Assembly (NCBI RefSeq): GCF_014145635.1
Contig: NZ_JACHTC010000015.1
Span: 16,563 to 80,562 of the forward strand
From: Myroides sp. WP-1
GTDB lineage: Bacteria > Bacteroidota > Bacteroidia > Flavobacteriales > Flavobacteriaceae
Reading direction: 5' to 3'
DNA: 64,000 nucleotides
Part shown: positions 26,601 to 35,219 of the stretch, one piece after another
Layout of the letters: each line of letters opens with the position of its first letter
Position numbering within the stretch: position 1 is the stretch's first letter
Position numbers and translations under genes: made by a program
The notes under the pieces: generated by a model
Told to the model about the DNA's origin: nothing
Seen by the model: only the letters and a program-made list of their open reading frames with translations
Database searches by the model: none

Positions 26601-27027
26601 TTCTTATGCCAGTAAAAACTACGAGTTAAAAATTCAAGGTTTCGAAACCAAGTTATCTTATTTATTTTCCTCACAGGCTCAGGTTGATCTTTTCTACACG
26701 TTTCAAGAAAAGAAAAATCAAACCGCTGATTTTGAAAATTTACAGCAACACCGTCTTGGCTCTTCTTTCACATTCAATCAAGTAAAATTATTTACAGTGA
26801 ATGGAGAATTGTCCTTTTTTCAAAATACCTTTACTGGAAATGCTTTTTCCCCTATTGGGTATCAAATGCTTGAGGGATTACAACCAGGAAAAAACATGAC
26901 TTGGCGTTTGATGTTTCAAAAAAATCTAACAAATTACTTAGATTTGAGTTTGAATTACCAAGGCCGAAGCAATGAATCAACCTCAACCATTCACACGGGA
27001 AGCGTACAGTTGAGAGCGTTTTTTTAA
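23617..27027 (+). CDS. Large conserved outer membrane beta-barrel-like protein
   Basis: 1136 aa with a signal peptide (KLQRFLFLFLFWYSCSFAQ). An N-terminal beta-rich region (to about 120) precedes GSLSRGLTMGTNQSAVTSS and NLDLQITGNLSDRVKIRASI. Then comes IFIELFSDDWSIRAGDIFLE and a domain with YVNGLLLQRGEDNDYVIDYN. The remainder (about 400-1136) alternates aromatic beta-strands and ends SVQLRAFF, as barrel proteins do. I believe it belongs to a conserved Bacteroidota family without an assigned role; no TonB box or plug is visible. It has its own promoter. Confidence 0.75.
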   Translation: MKLQRFLFLFLFWYSCSFAQEGNSLYKQQIWEENQTTFQLPSAPLNNSYFEIRDAQQVVVPSSAYQVDFKTNTITLLQTTFAFPLTLYYLELPSFLTSPISYYDTSRIVPNEAGSFTYQHQTNNRPAFVPFEGLNTMGSLSRGLTMGTNQSAVTSSNLDLQITGNLSDRVKIRASIQDNNLPLQYGGYSQKINEFDQIFIELFSDDWSIRAGDIFLENRARRFLNFNKKVQGLSTRFVFEKDEAKTTIEAAAALARGQYTRSTFTGQEGNQGPYKLKGSNGELYILIVSGSEKVYVNGLLLQRGEDNDYVIDYNSGELRFTTRYPITSDMRIAIEYQYTDRNYTRFVGYGNIQHETQAWQFGVTVFTETDLKNQTLQQSLTEEQIDILKQAGNDPNKMIAPSAYRDTYSENKVLYTKEQTTDGQPYFVFSTNPDAELYQVTFTAVGNNQGDYILKSTQSIGRIYEYVAPIHGVPQGNYSPVVKLVAPIKNTIATFNAAYRPSEKTSLDVELAFSNHDANLFSSLDQEQNNGWATALKGKQRLWTRDQAQLNVLTDVQFIHKNFHSLENLFSIEFDRDWNLQYTTGNQSLLTGGLEFKIPGKATATYLFEQLNFGDDYKGYRQNLMANWQSKPWLIETKNSLMQADGLLQKTTFIQSHSQVKHSWESTYVGTRLAFEQNKETLQETQVLNPMSHRYSSLDLFVGKGDSLGQNIELGYQFRLNDSIQNNQLERFSKAHTFYVKSQLLKSETRDLNLYANYRSVRPVAEDKPTENTINSILTYRDQYFKGFVQSHTLYEISSGTIAQQEFTYLEVEPGRGQYMWIDYNNNGIQELEEFELAPYPDLGKYVRLYLPSQVFLPTNQNKLTQTLTLNPAALWQNATGIKRILAFFYNQTSYSIDRKDLKKGNQLRLHPFTTDKEEMVGLLENFNNYLYYNRGKKRHSVTYMYTKSKNKNLLSYGSTENKIQTHQLGYNHLIRKTWLIDLLGKTTKQETISPSYASKNYELKIQGFETKLSYLFSSQAQVDLFYTFQEKKNQTADFENLQQHRLGSSFTFNQVKLFTVNGELSFFQNTFTGNAFSPIGYQMLEGLQPGKNMTWRLMFQKNLTNYLDLSLNYQGRSNESTSTIHTGSVQLRAFF

Positions 27028-27029
27028 TT

Positions 27030-27068
27030 GTTGAAAAGGTGTGATGATGTGATGGTGAGGTGTGAAAG
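27030..27068. repeat. Short GRTGAG-type repeat
   Basis: The stretch ggtgtgatgatgtgatggtgaggtgtgaaagtg has the same simple composition (G, A, T; TGATGG, TGAGG) as the long minisatellite at 63724-63970. It follows the large outer membrane protein gene. Confidence 0.45.
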
Positions 27069-27211
27069 TGTTAGAACTAAACCGATAACCTTTAGATTTT
27101 CTTTTTCATTTTTCGCAAGTTGCTTTTTCGCCAGATTATCGATTAAAGAATATATATGTCATTAAATCAAAAAGTTAACTGATAACTATAAACCGTAAAC
27201 TGTAAACCATT

Positions 27212-27775
27212 ATGTATAGCGATAAATATTCCCTTTGTTTTCAACCTGATCTTGCTTTAATAGAACAAGTCAAAGCGATGAAATTACAATTGGGAGAAGT
27301 TATTGGTTGGTTCAACAGTAAAAATTCATTAGCCCATTTAACGATTGCTGAATTTCAAGCCAGTGAACAAGACATTCAGCGCATGCATCAACAAATTACC
27401 CGTTGTTGTAACGGATTTACACCGGTAGAAACGCATTTATCTTCTTTTGGTACTTACCCTAATGGAACTTTTTTTTTGGAGGTAGATCCACTAGCCAAAC
27501 CACAGTTAAAGACATACGCACAAAAATTGTTTCGTACCTTACAGCTAAAAAATGCTTATAAATGTACAGATCCTCACTTATCTATTGGACGCAAGCTCGA
27601 TGACACCAAAATACAGCAAGCATATGCTTTGTTTGAGCAACCTCAACTTTCTTTTTGTTGTGATTTAGTTGTTCTTCGTCGACTCAATACGGAGCGTCGA
27701 CAGTTTGACATCATTCATTATTATCCTTTTTTATCTCAACCGATGGAAGAGGATACACAGTTGACTTTATTTTAA
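27212..27775 (+). CDS. 2'-5' RNA ligase family (2H phosphoesterase) protein
   Basis: A 187-aa cytosolic protein with the two histidine motifs of the 2H superfamily: HLTIAEF (about 47) and HLSIGRKL (about 123). These enzymes open or form 2',5'-phosphodiester bonds, and the physiological substrate in bacteria is uncertain. Length fits LigT/ThpR-like members. Its 5' region has the simple repeat at 27030 and a gtaaac-rich stretch but no clear promoter. Confidence 0.85.
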   Translation: MYSDKYSLCFQPDLALIEQVKAMKLQLGEVIGWFNSKNSLAHLTIAEFQASEQDIQRMHQQITRCCNGFTPVETHLSSFGTYPNGTFFLEVDPLAKPQLKTYAQKLFRTLQLKNAYKCTDPHLSIGRKLDDTKIQQAYALFEQPQLSFCCDLVVLRRLNTERRQFDIIHYYPFLSQPMEEDTQLTLF

Positions 27776-27836
27776 AATCGACCTCTTGAACTTCATCTTT
27801 TTCGCATTTGACAATTTTTATGTTTTAATTTTTCCT

Positions 27837-27844
27837 TATTTTTG
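27837..27844 (+). promoter_or_regulatory. -7 promoter box of the CsaA-like gene
   Basis: TATTTTTG fits TAnnTTTG; the ATG is 21 nt downstream. Confidence 0.55.
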
Positions 27845-27865
27845 AGTTTACACAAAACTTAAATT

Positions 27866-28216
27866 ATGGAAAACAGCAACAATAATACGCTAACGTGGGA
27901 TGATTTCATGAAAGTAGAAATGCGCGTTGGTACGATTATTCAAGCCGAAGAATTCAAAGAAGTCCGCAATCCTGCATATAAATTAGTAGTTGATTTTGGA
28001 GAAGAAATTGGAATGAGAAAAACCTCAGCCCAGATTACAAAATTATATACTCCTGAAGAGTTAATTGGAAAACAGGTCATTGCTGTGGTCAATTTTCCAC
28101 CCAAACAAATTGCCAATATCATGAGTGAATGTTTGGTTATGGGAGCAGTAGAAGGAAAAGAAGTAACCCTAATGAGCTTAGACAAACCCGTAAAAAATGG
28201 GTTAAGAATAGGATAA
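27866..28216 (+). CDS. csaA: CsaA-like tRNA-binding domain protein
   Basis: 116 aa consisting of one OB-fold tRNA-binding domain, as in CsaA and the C-terminus of MetG. Core motifs: KVEMRVGTIIQAEEFKEVRN, MRKTSAQITKLYTPEELIGK, QVIAVVNFPPKQIANIMSE and a C-terminal VKNGLRIG. Members are export-related chaperones or tRNA-binding proteins. It is a single gene with its own promoter and terminator. The name CsaA is by family; function in this strain is inferred. Confidence 0.9.
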   Translation: MENSNNNTLTWDDFMKVEMRVGTIIQAEEFKEVRNPAYKLVVDFGEEIGMRKTSAQITKLYTPEELIGKQVIAVVNFPPKQIANIMSECLVMGAVEGKEVTLMSLDKPVKNGLRIG

Positions 28217-28248
28217 AAAAAAGGTTTCGCAAGCGAAACCTTTTTTTT
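28217..28248. terminator. Terminator between csaA and the DUF2891 gene
   Basis: GGTTTCGC / GCGAAACC with a 2-nt loop, A-run on the left and T-run on the right. It serves both converging genes. Confidence 0.92.
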
Positions 28249-29347
28249 ATTGATGTACTAAAGCATAGAGTGCAAAGGTTCCTAACCAATGACTTCCCAT
28301 ATAGTCATCATCTGTTATGTTGCCAAAAGAAGCATCAAAATGTTGTTTTCCAATGGCTCTTAAATGAGCTAATTCTGGTAATTTTTTAGATAAATCAGTC
28401 AAACAAGTAGTTCTACTAAAGTTTAATCCATCCAAATGGACGAGATGACCATCGGTTCTATCGGATACTTGCCCTACAGCTAATTGAAAATCCGCAGTAA
28501 AAACAGCAGGTAAAAAAGCGGTTAACCACGTTCTAAACGTCGCTTCATCTTGTATTTTACTCATCAAACGCGCTTCTTCCAAGCAAGGAGATAAAAAATC
28601 ATGTCCACTCGGTTCAAAAGCTAAGTTACAGTCAACATCTTTTGCATACAGGCGATTAGCCGTTTCAATTAAGAGCGTCTCAAACGCAGTTTTTTTCATC
28701 AAGCGTGCATATTCTAGAGAGAGGGATAATCCATAGGCTGTATTGTCGTGTGTTCCCGTGCGGATTGGATAATTCAATTTTGGTAAATACTCTTGGTAGC
28801 GCTCGATTAGTATATCAGCTAAAGGTTCTATTAATTTTGCCCAACGCTGTGCATCAGGGTCTTCCCAGGTAGATAACGTTCCGTGTAACTGAAAAAGCCA
28901 AGCCCAACCATAGGTACGTTCAAAAGTTCTATTATTAGGATCTTCAAAAAAGGCCATTTCTACTTGTACGTTTTCTGCCGTAATCAGTGTGTTTAATCGC
29001 TCGCGAATATGGTGCTGCTCTTCAAGCTCTGGAAAGCGCTTCATCAATTCAATAATTGACCAATACCCATGAACCGCTGAGTGCCAATCGAAACAACCAT
29101 AAAAAATAGGACGCAATTGTTTGGGTGTTTTTAAATCCGCATCAGCTCCTAAAACCTGTCCTAACTTATTCGGATACTCTTGTTGAAGGCAGTGCAACGG
29201 CAAAGCAATGATCTTTTTCGCTTCTTTTAAACTTAACACCAGAGGTGCGGTTGTAACAAGTTCCTTTTCTATTTTTTTATCCTTTTCTTTGGGTGTACAG
29301 CCTAATAAAGCCAAACTCAACACAGTGTAAATACCTATTTTTTTCAT
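28247..29347 (-). CDS. DUF2891 family lipoprotein
   Basis: 366 aa with a lipoprotein signal (KKIGIYTVLSLALLGC). The body matches the DUF2891 family: FYGCFDWHSAVHGYWSIIEL, YGWAWLFQLHG, GTHDNTAYGLSLSLEYAR, FEPSGHDFLSPCLEEARLM, and a terminal GSHWLGTFALYAL. The pattern of helices suggests an alpha/alpha barrel like those of glycan-active proteins, but no activity is known to me. Its 3' end meets the shared terminator. Confidence 0.88.
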   Translation of the reverse strand: MKKIGIYTVLSLALLGCTPKEKDKKIEKELVTTAPLVLSLKEAKKIIALPLHCLQQEYPNKLGQVLGADADLKTPKQLRPIFYGCFDWHSAVHGYWSIIELMKRFPELEEQHHIRERLNTLITAENVQVEMAFFEDPNNRTFERTYGWAWLFQLHGTLSTWEDPDAQRWAKLIEPLADILIERYQEYLPKLNYPIRTGTHDNTAYGLSLSLEYARLMKKTAFETLLIETANRLYAKDVDCNLAFEPSGHDFLSPCLEEARLMSKIQDEATFRTWLTAFLPAVFTADFQLAVGQVSDRTDGHLVHLDGLNFSRTTCLTDLSKKLPELAHLRAIGKQHFDASFGNITDDDYMGSHWLGTFALYALVHQ

Positions 29348-29518
29348 TCTTTTACTTTAAACACCCAATGTAGGAATTATTCTAAAAAAAAAGAACTTCA
29401 ACAGTCAAATAATTAGCTTATTTTCTTTAACAACACTCTTTTTATCTTCCTGATTGTCTTTGTTTTATAAAAAATAAACTGATTTAAAAAATATACAGCG
29501 CGGACGTTCACTTTTTTG

Positions 29519-29526
29519 TACATTTG
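29519..29526 (+). promoter_or_regulatory. -7 promoter box of the lipoprotein cluster
   Basis: TACATTTG, an exact TAnnTTTG match, 10 nt before the ATG at 29536. Confidence 0.55.
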
Positions 29527-29535
29527 AAATAAAAA

Positions 29536-30102
29536 ATGCGTAGAATCACCTTATCCTTTTTCAGCGTACTCTTGTTGGCAACCACCATTATCTCGTGTGA
29601 TAACAAGTCTTTAAATCCCTCTAAGGCAATTACAGCTATTGAGGCTTATATGGAAACACAACCCATCTATGAAAGCACGACCTTTACAGTTGGAGAAACA
29701 AAATTAAGAACCAAAAAAGACGGAGAACTTATCAAACAATACCAACAATTGGCGGATGACGGTTACCTAAGTCTCTCAGATTTTTCAACAAAGAAACGCT
29801 TTCTCTCTAAAGATAGTTTATGGCAAGGAACCATCAAACTAACGGAGAAGGCTCACCCTTTTGTCTTAGAGCAAAAAAACAATAAAATTAAAATTAAAAC
29901 CATTGAGTATTTGGTCGATAAAGACAATGGGTTTCAATTAGATACCAAGGGCAAAAAATCGGCAACAGCAACGGTTATGCTGAAGAAGAGCCCTACGCCT
30001 TTTCATTTTCTTAAAGAAGACAAATCACCTCATACTGAATTTATTACTAGAAAATTCAAAATGAAATATTCTGAAGAAACGGGCTGGAAAATCACAAAGT
30101 AA
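29536..30102 (+). CDS. Hypothetical lipoprotein
   Basis: 188 aa, family not recognised. MRRITLSFFSVLLLATTIISC is a lipoprotein signal with its cysteine at 21. The mature part is a mixed alpha/beta domain (AIEAYMETQPIYESTTF, LSDFSTKKRFLSKD, FKMKYSEETGWKITK). It is the first gene of a possible four-gene unit: the next ATG is only 4 nt after its stop. Confidence 0.7.
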   Translation: MRRITLSFFSVLLLATTIISCDNKSLNPSKAITAIEAYMETQPIYESTTFTVGETKLRTKKDGELIKQYQQLADDGYLSLSDFSTKKRFLSKDSLWQGTIKLTEKAHPFVLEQKNNKIKIKTIEYLVDKDNGFQLDTKGKKSATATVMLKKSPTPFHFLKEDKSPHTEFITRKFKMKYSEETGWKITK

Positions 30103-30105
30103 CAA

Positions 30106-30558
30106 ATGGGAAAGAATATATTTATCTTGGTTTTAATCCAAGCGCTTTTGGCTATACTTATGGCGTTTTTAATTTCGAAAATGTCCTTTATCGGTCGAAT
30201 GGGTATTACGTTTGTATACAAAGAGTATTTGGTTTTTAAATCTCCTTGGAAAACGGCTTTGCTTCTTTTTGCCGTTCAAACTTTTCTGATCCTCATTCTT
30301 GCCTTTTTCAAGTATTTTACCCCGAGTAAAATAGCCAATACGGTAGCTGTCTTCACGATATTAATTGGTCTTGGTGCAGCTTACTATACCTATCTTGATT
30401 TTACGACTACGTCACACAAATATATGAAGAGCAATTTCCATATGGGATTTTACCTGTTTTGGTTTGCTTGGATTTTTTCAGCAGTGTATCTTTTGTTTTT
30501 AAAGAAAAAGAAAGTTGCATTGACCAACTTAGAAATACAAGAGGTAACCTCGGCATAG
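30106..30558 (+). CDS. Hypothetical four-helix membrane protein
   Basis: 150 aa with four predicted membrane helices: about 5-23, 46-67, 78-97 and 112-130. The C-terminus is basic and cytoplasmic-looking (LKKKKVALTNLEIQEV). No family recognised. It starts 4 nt after the preceding lipoprotein gene, so the two are probably made together and may interact (inference). Confidence 0.7.
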   Translation: MGKNIFILVLIQALLAILMAFLISKMSFIGRMGITFVYKEYLVFKSPWKTALLLFAVQTFLILILAFFKYFTPSKIANTVAVFTILIGLGAAYYTYLDFTTTSHKYMKSNFHMGFYLFWFAWIFSAVYLLFLKKKKVALTNLEIQEVTSA

Positions 30559-30585
30559 TCTAATACTATTTTAAAACTCAACTAC

Positions 30586-30834
30586 ATGAAAGCATCATTT
30601 CTCTTTTTTAGTTCCTTTGTACTTCTCACACTGTGGAGTTGTACAGATAAAAGTAAAGAAACACAAGAGCCAACGCGTATCAAGTTGGAACAACCGACTA
30701 CGACAACAACGGCACAACCCGTTCAAATTCCCATGCACGGAACTAAAGAAAACAGCTCTTCTGGCATGACTTCTTTCAAAATGAAAGAAGATTTGAAAGA
30801 AAGCAGTACAGAAAAAAACACAAATAAAGAATAA
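30586..30834 (+). CDS. Small hypothetical lipoprotein
   Basis: 82 aa. KASFLFFSSFVLLTLWSC is a lipoprotein signal. The mature 64 residues are low-complexity, threonine-, glutamine- and lysine-rich (EQPTTTTTAQPVQIPMHGT), with no domain. It lies 28 nt after the membrane protein gene and before the repeat lipoprotein. It shares an IPMHG-type histidine-glycine word with that neighbour, which is weak support for relatedness. Confidence 0.65.
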   Translation: MKASFLFFSSFVLLTLWSCTDKSKETQEPTRIKLEQPTTTTTAQPVQIPMHGTKENSSSGMTSFKMKEDLKESSTEKNTNKE

Positions 30835-30905
30835 GGTTTAACTTCTAATCGTTTTTATTCCAATTAAAAATAGTTAAGTTTACCATACAAACCAATTAAC
30901 TAATC

Positions 30906-31403
30906 ATGAAGAACTATTTATTTGCAGTATCATCCTTGTTGCTTTTAAGTTTAACAGCTTGTAAAGACACAGGTAAAGAGCCCTCTAATATAACCATTGA
31001 TGGGGCTTCGACAGAACAACCAGCAAGTACGTCTACTCCTGCAACAGCAGAAGAAGCTACCCCTGCACAAAATACAACTACACCTGTAGCGAGTACACCA
31101 GCCACAACGAATCAAGCAGCTGCAGCTAGCGGTAAGTTGAATCCTGCACATGGGCAACCAGGGCACCGTTGTGACATTCCTGTAGGAACACCATTAGATG
31201 CTCCTGCTGGAGGAGGCATGCAAGCATCAGCTACTCCTGCACCTGCACCATCAAGTCAAGGTCAACCTTTCTTGGTTAATGATCAGGCAAAAGGTCGTAT
31301 CATGCAAGAGCAAGGGCAAACAGCAAGTAGTGGAAAAATCAATCCTCCACATGGGCAACCAGGACACCGTTGTGATATTCAAGTGGGACAACCACTACCA
31401 TAA
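30906..31403 (+). CDS. Lipoprotein with two NPxHGxPGHRCD repeats
   Basis: 165 aa: lipoprotein signal with cysteine 19 (LLLLSLTAC), a Thr/Ala/Pro-rich linker (about 35-75), then two copies of one short motif. Copy 1 is GKLNPAHGQPGHRCDIPVG (76-94) and copy 2 is GKINPPHGQPGHRCDIQVG (143-161), separated by an Ala/Pro linker. I recall this motif from other Bacteroidota lipoproteins. Each copy offers two histidines, a cysteine and an aspartate, so metal binding is plausible but unproven. It closes the cluster and is followed by a terminator. Confidence 0.8.
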   Translation: MKNYLFAVSSLLLLSLTACKDTGKEPSNITIDGASTEQPASTSTPATAEEATPAQNTTTPVASTPATTNQAAAASGKLNPAHGQPGHRCDIPVGTPLDAPAGGGMQASATPAPAPSSQGQPFLVNDQAKGRIMQEQGQTASSGKINPPHGQPGHRCDIQVGQPLP

Positions 31404-31431
31404 TGTAGTTATTTTATTATTTAATATCCGT

Positions 31432-31466
31432 AAAAAAGGCAAAATCAAATTGATTTTGCCTTTTTT
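31432..31466 (+). terminator. Terminator of the lipoprotein cluster
   Basis: AAAAGGCAAAATCAA / TTGATTTTGCCTTTT, followed by T residues. Confidence 0.9.
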
Positions 31467-31537
31467 GTTGTCCAATTTGGGTAAAAAGCGAAAAAAAACA
31501 CTTCAAAATAATCCATTCAACTTCCAGCAATATTGTT

Positions 31538-31545
31538 TATTTTTG
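31538..31545 (+). promoter_or_regulatory. -7 promoter box of metG
   Basis: TATTTTTG fits TAnnTTTG, 32 nt before the ATG of metG. Confidence 0.55.
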
Positions 31546-31577
31546 CATTCTTATTAATTTCATATAGAATATAGTTT

Positions 31578-33638
31578 ATGATACAAGATCCGAAGAGATA
31601 TACGCTAACTGCGGCATTGCCTTATACCAATGGGCCAATCCATATTGGACACCTAGCAGGTGTTTATGTTCCAGCTGATATTTATGCTCGATTCTTGCGA
31701 ATGCAAGGCAAAGATGTTGCCTTCATCTGTGGAAGCGACGAACACGGGGTGGCTATTTCTATGAAAGCAAAAAAAGAAGGTATTACCCCTCAACAGGTAA
31801 TCGATAAATACAATGGTATAATCAAAAAATCATTTGAAGATTTTGGTATTACTTTTGACAACTATTCGCGTACTTCTTCTTCTATTCACCATCAAACAGC
31901 ATCTGAATTTTTCAAGAAATTGTATAACGAGGGAAAATTTATTGAAGAGGTAACGGAGCAATTATATGATGAGCAAGCACAACAATTCTTGGCCGATCGT
32001 TTTGTAACGGGAACTTGTCCAAAATGTGCGAATGAAGAAGCCTATGGAGATCAATGTGAAAAATGTGGTACTTCACTAAATGCAACGGATTTAATCAATC
32101 CTAAATCGACGATTACAGGAAGTAAACCGATATTAAAATCAACGAAACACTGGTTTTTACCTTTAGATCAATACGACGGATTCTTGCGTCAGTGGATCCT
32201 AGAGGGGCATAAAAATGACTGGAAACCCAACGTATATGGACAAGTAAAATCTTGGTTAGATGATGGTTTAAAGCCTCGTGCTGTGACGCGCGATTTAGAT
32301 TGGGGTATTCCTGTTCCAGTGGAAGGAGCTGACGGAAAAGTATTGTATGTATGGTTTGACGCTCCTATTGGGTATATTTCATCAACCAAAGAATGGGCAC
32401 AACGCGTTGGAAAAGATTGGGAACCTTACTGGAAATCTGAAGACACTAAATTGGTTCACTTCATCGGAAAAGACAATATTGTTTTCCACTGTGTGATTTT
32501 CCCTGCAATGTTAAAAGCTGAAGGAAGCTACATCTTACCTGACAATGTACCTGCTAATGAGTTCTTAAACTTAGAAGGAAACAAATTGTCTACCTCTAAA
32601 AACTGGGCCGTTTGGTTGCATGAGTACTTAGAAGATTTTCCAGGCAAACAAGATGTATTGCGTTATGCACTAACTGCTAATGCACCTGAAACAAAAGACA
32701 ATGACTTTACATGGAAAGATTTCCAAGCGAGAAATAACAACGAATTAGTTGCTATTTTTGGAAACTTCATCAACCGTGTAGTGGTATTAACCAATAAATA
32801 TTACAACGGAGTAGTTCCTCAACCTCATGCTTTTTCTGAGGTGGATATTGCAACGTTACAAGAGTTAAGAGCCTATCCAGCAGTGATTGAGAGTTCGGTT
32901 GACCGCTACCGTTTTAGAGAAGCTTTGGGTGAAATGATGAATGTAGCTCGTTTAGGGAATAAGTATCTAGCAGATGAAGAGCCTTGGAAGTTAATCAAGG
33001 AAGATGCAGATCGCGTACAAACACAAATGTATGTTGCTTTGCAAATTGCTGCTGCTTTAAGCACATTGGCGGAGCCTTTCTTGCCGTTTACTGCGACAAA
33101 ATTAAAATCAATCTTGCGCTTAGAAACGCCAATCGCATGGTCGGCTGTAGAGGTTGATCAACCTTTACTAAAGGCGGGACACCAAATTGGAGAAGCGGAA
33201 CTATTATTTGCTAAGATTGAGGATGAAGAAATTCAAAAACAACTAGATCGCTTAGAAGCATCTAAGCAAGCAAATAAAGCTGAAAATGCGGTAGTAGAAC
33301 CTCAAAAAGAAACAGCTACCTATGACGATTTCGCTAAATTGGACCTTCGTGTAGGAACGATTATCGAAGCAGAAAAAATGCCGAAAGCCAATAAACTTTT
33401 AGTGTTAAAAGTAGACACAGGACTCGATGTGAGAACCATTGTATCGGGAATTGCAGAACACTTTAAACCTGAAGATATCATCGGTCAACGTGTAACTGTT
33501 CTTGCGAATTTAGCGCCTAGAGCTTTACGCGGTGTTGAAAGTCAAGGAATGATCTTGATGACAGAAGATGCTAATGGTAAATTAGTATTCGTCAACCCAG
33601 ATGAAGAGGGTGTAAAAAACGGAGCAACTATTAATTAA
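31578..33638 (+). CDS. metG: Methionine-tRNA ligase
   Basis: Charges tRNA-Met. The 686 aa have the class I HIGH motif in [14 protein letters not shown], a zinc knuckle CPKC...CEKCG (about 148-165) and the KMSKS-type motif in NKLSTSKNW. From about 580 a C-terminal tRNA-binding OB domain ([20 protein letters not shown]) allows dimerisation, and it is the same fold as CsaA at 27866. Length is normal for a MetRS with this appendix. Single gene with its own promoter and terminator. Confidence 0.98.
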   Translation: MIQDPKRYTLTAALPYTNGPIHIGHLAGVYVPADIYARFLRMQGKDVAFICGSDEHGVAISMKAKKEGITPQQVIDKYNGIIKKSFEDFGITFDNYSRTSSSIHHQTASEFFKKLYNEGKFIEEVTEQLYDEQAQQFLADRFVTGTCPKCANEEAYGDQCEKCGTSLNATDLINPKSTITGSKPILKSTKHWFLPLDQYDGFLRQWILEGHKNDWKPNVYGQVKSWLDDGLKPRAVTRDLDWGIPVPVEGADGKVLYVWFDAPIGYISSTKEWAQRVGKDWEPYWKSEDTKLVHFIGKDNIVFHCVIFPAMLKAEGSYILPDNVPANEFLNLEGNKLSTSKNWAVWLHEYLEDFPGKQDVLRYALTANAPETKDNDFTWKDFQARNNNELVAIFGNFINRVVVLTNKYYNGVVPQPHAFSEVDIATLQELRAYPAVIESSVDRYRFREALGEMMNVARLGNKYLADEEPWKLIKEDADRVQTQMYVALQIAAALSTLAEPFLPFTATKLKSILRLETPIAWSAVEVDQPLLKAGHQIGEAELLFAKIEDEEIQKQLDRLEASKQANKAENAVVEPQKETATYDDFAKLDLRVGTIIEAEKMPKANKLLVLKVDTGLDVRTIVSGIAEHFKPEDIIGQRVTVLANLAPRALRGVESQGMILMTEDANGKLVFVNPDEEGVKNGATIN

Positions 33639-33642
33639 ATAT

Positions 33643-33672
33643 AAAAAAGGGAGCCTATCGGTTCCCTTTTTT
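33643..33672 (+). terminator. Terminator of metG
   Basis: AAAAGGGAGCC / GGTTCCCTTTT around TATC, followed by T residues. Confidence 0.85.
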
Positions 33673-33677
33673 ATTGC

Positions 33678-33707
33678 TTGCAGAGACTAAAACAAAGTTT
33701 ATATTTG
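33678..33707 (+). promoter_or_regulatory. Complete Bacteroidota promoter
   Basis: TTG (33678-33680), 19 nt, then TATATTTG (33700-33707). Both boxes and the spacing fit the consensus. The ATG at 33730 is 23 nt downstream, so the split gene below still has an intact promoter. Confidence 0.75.
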
Positions 33708-33729
33708 TGTTAAATAACCAAAACACCTT

Positions 33730-35139
33730 ATGATTAAATTTTTTTCAACACTGATACTATTAAGCTTTGTAACAGTAGGACAAGCACAGGTTGTAGAAGC
33801 GAAAATCCCAACGGATTTAGCCAATATCAATGCTGTCTATCATTTTAACCGAGGCGAAAAAAACTGCTTTTTCCTTTTCGAAGAGACTTCCATGCAATTT
33901 GCTCAGTTATCTAAAGATCTCAACATTGAACAATCTTTACTGATCCCTTTACATCAAGCAAAGGGAACTTTTGCTTCCTATCTAATGAAAGATGATCATG
34001 TCCTAACTACCTTTTGAATGAGTCAAAAGGAAGTTTACGCCTTACATACCGATTTAAAAGAAAGCACAACAACAGCCAAGTCTTATTCCATAAAGGAAGA
34101 CAACGAACAGGTTCTTGCTTATATTACCTATGAACAATCTTTTTATATACTCAAAGTAGTCAAAAACTCCAATTACCTAAAGCTTTTACAGTTTGATGCA
34201 AATCTTTCGCTTGTATCGAGTACACTTTTAAATTTTTCGGATCAGAAGTTTTTCAATAGACACAACGAAAAAACCGATTTATATAGCGTACTAAGAGAAG
34301 AAACACGAAAAGAATCGTCTATGGTAACTCCTATTGTCGCCAATCAACGTACCTCATTAATAAAAGCTTCTGCAAAACGAAAACTCTATGTATTTGACAG
34401 CAACTTGTATATTACTTTAGACAACTCCAAACTAAGAACAATTTGTTTATCTGTTAATTTACTTACAAAACAAACAAACACACAAGTCTTCAACCAAAAT
34501 TACGATATATCAAAATCCCTAATTTTTGATTCTAACTCTTTTATGTTTGATGACAAACTAATACAAGCAAGTTTTACGAGAGAGTACATCAACTTTATTA
34601 TTCGCGATCTTGCTGGAGTACCCATCAAAACGTTTCGTTTAGACAAAAAGGAAAAAGCAGATTTTTTAATCGGTGATATTTCAAAAATATCCGATAATGC
34701 TTTTGGTCGAGACAAAGCTAGTTCCTTTACAAAAACCAAGCGTTTTTTGTTTAACATGATGGATTACAATGCTCAAGCTATTGCGGCTTATCCTTATGAG
34801 GACAGTTATATCCTAACGTTTGGTGGAGTATCAGACTTGAAAAAAACGCTAACTCCTGGCAGAGATATCTTTGCTTATTTGATGGTTTCACCAAATCGAA
34901 CAAGTATTTTCAATGAATACTACAATGCTACAGCAATGATTGCCACGGGAGCGCTAACACGTGAGTTAGAGCCTAATCCAACCTTGACCCTGCCAGAAGA
35001 TAAATTAGCCGATTTAAGATACTACAACAATTTTGATCCTAAGGATCCAAAATACAAAGTTGTGTTCAAGGTCAAAGACCAATACTATTACGGCAAACAA
35101 GAAACTGGAAGCAAAACGCTTGATTTAGTTTCTTTTTAA
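33730..35139 (+). pseudogene. Secreted protein gene interrupted by one in-frame TGA
   Basis: Codons 1-95 (signal peptide FFSTLILLSFVTVGQAQ, then VVEAKIPTDLANINAVYHF) end at a TGA at 34015-34017. The same frame reopens at once with an ATG at 34018 and runs 373 codons to 35139. Together this would be a 469-aa secreted protein of unknown family. No other damage is seen, so the stop is recent, or a sequencing error, or the downstream part is made by re-initiation. A W codon (TGG) changed to TGA is one possible origin. Confidence 0.75.
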
Positions 35140-35142
35140 TAA

Positions 35143-35183
35143 AAAAAAACGCGTTTGTATAGTTATACAAACGCGTTTTTTTA
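35143..35183. terminator. Terminator between the split gene and the aldo/keto reductase
   Basis: ACGCGTTTGTATA / TATACAAACGCGT with a 2-nt loop, A-run on the left and T-run on the right, so it works both ways. Confidence 0.92.
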
Positions 35184-35219
35184 TACCTGTTATTTTTACT
35201 GGAAGAAAACCTTTTTCTT

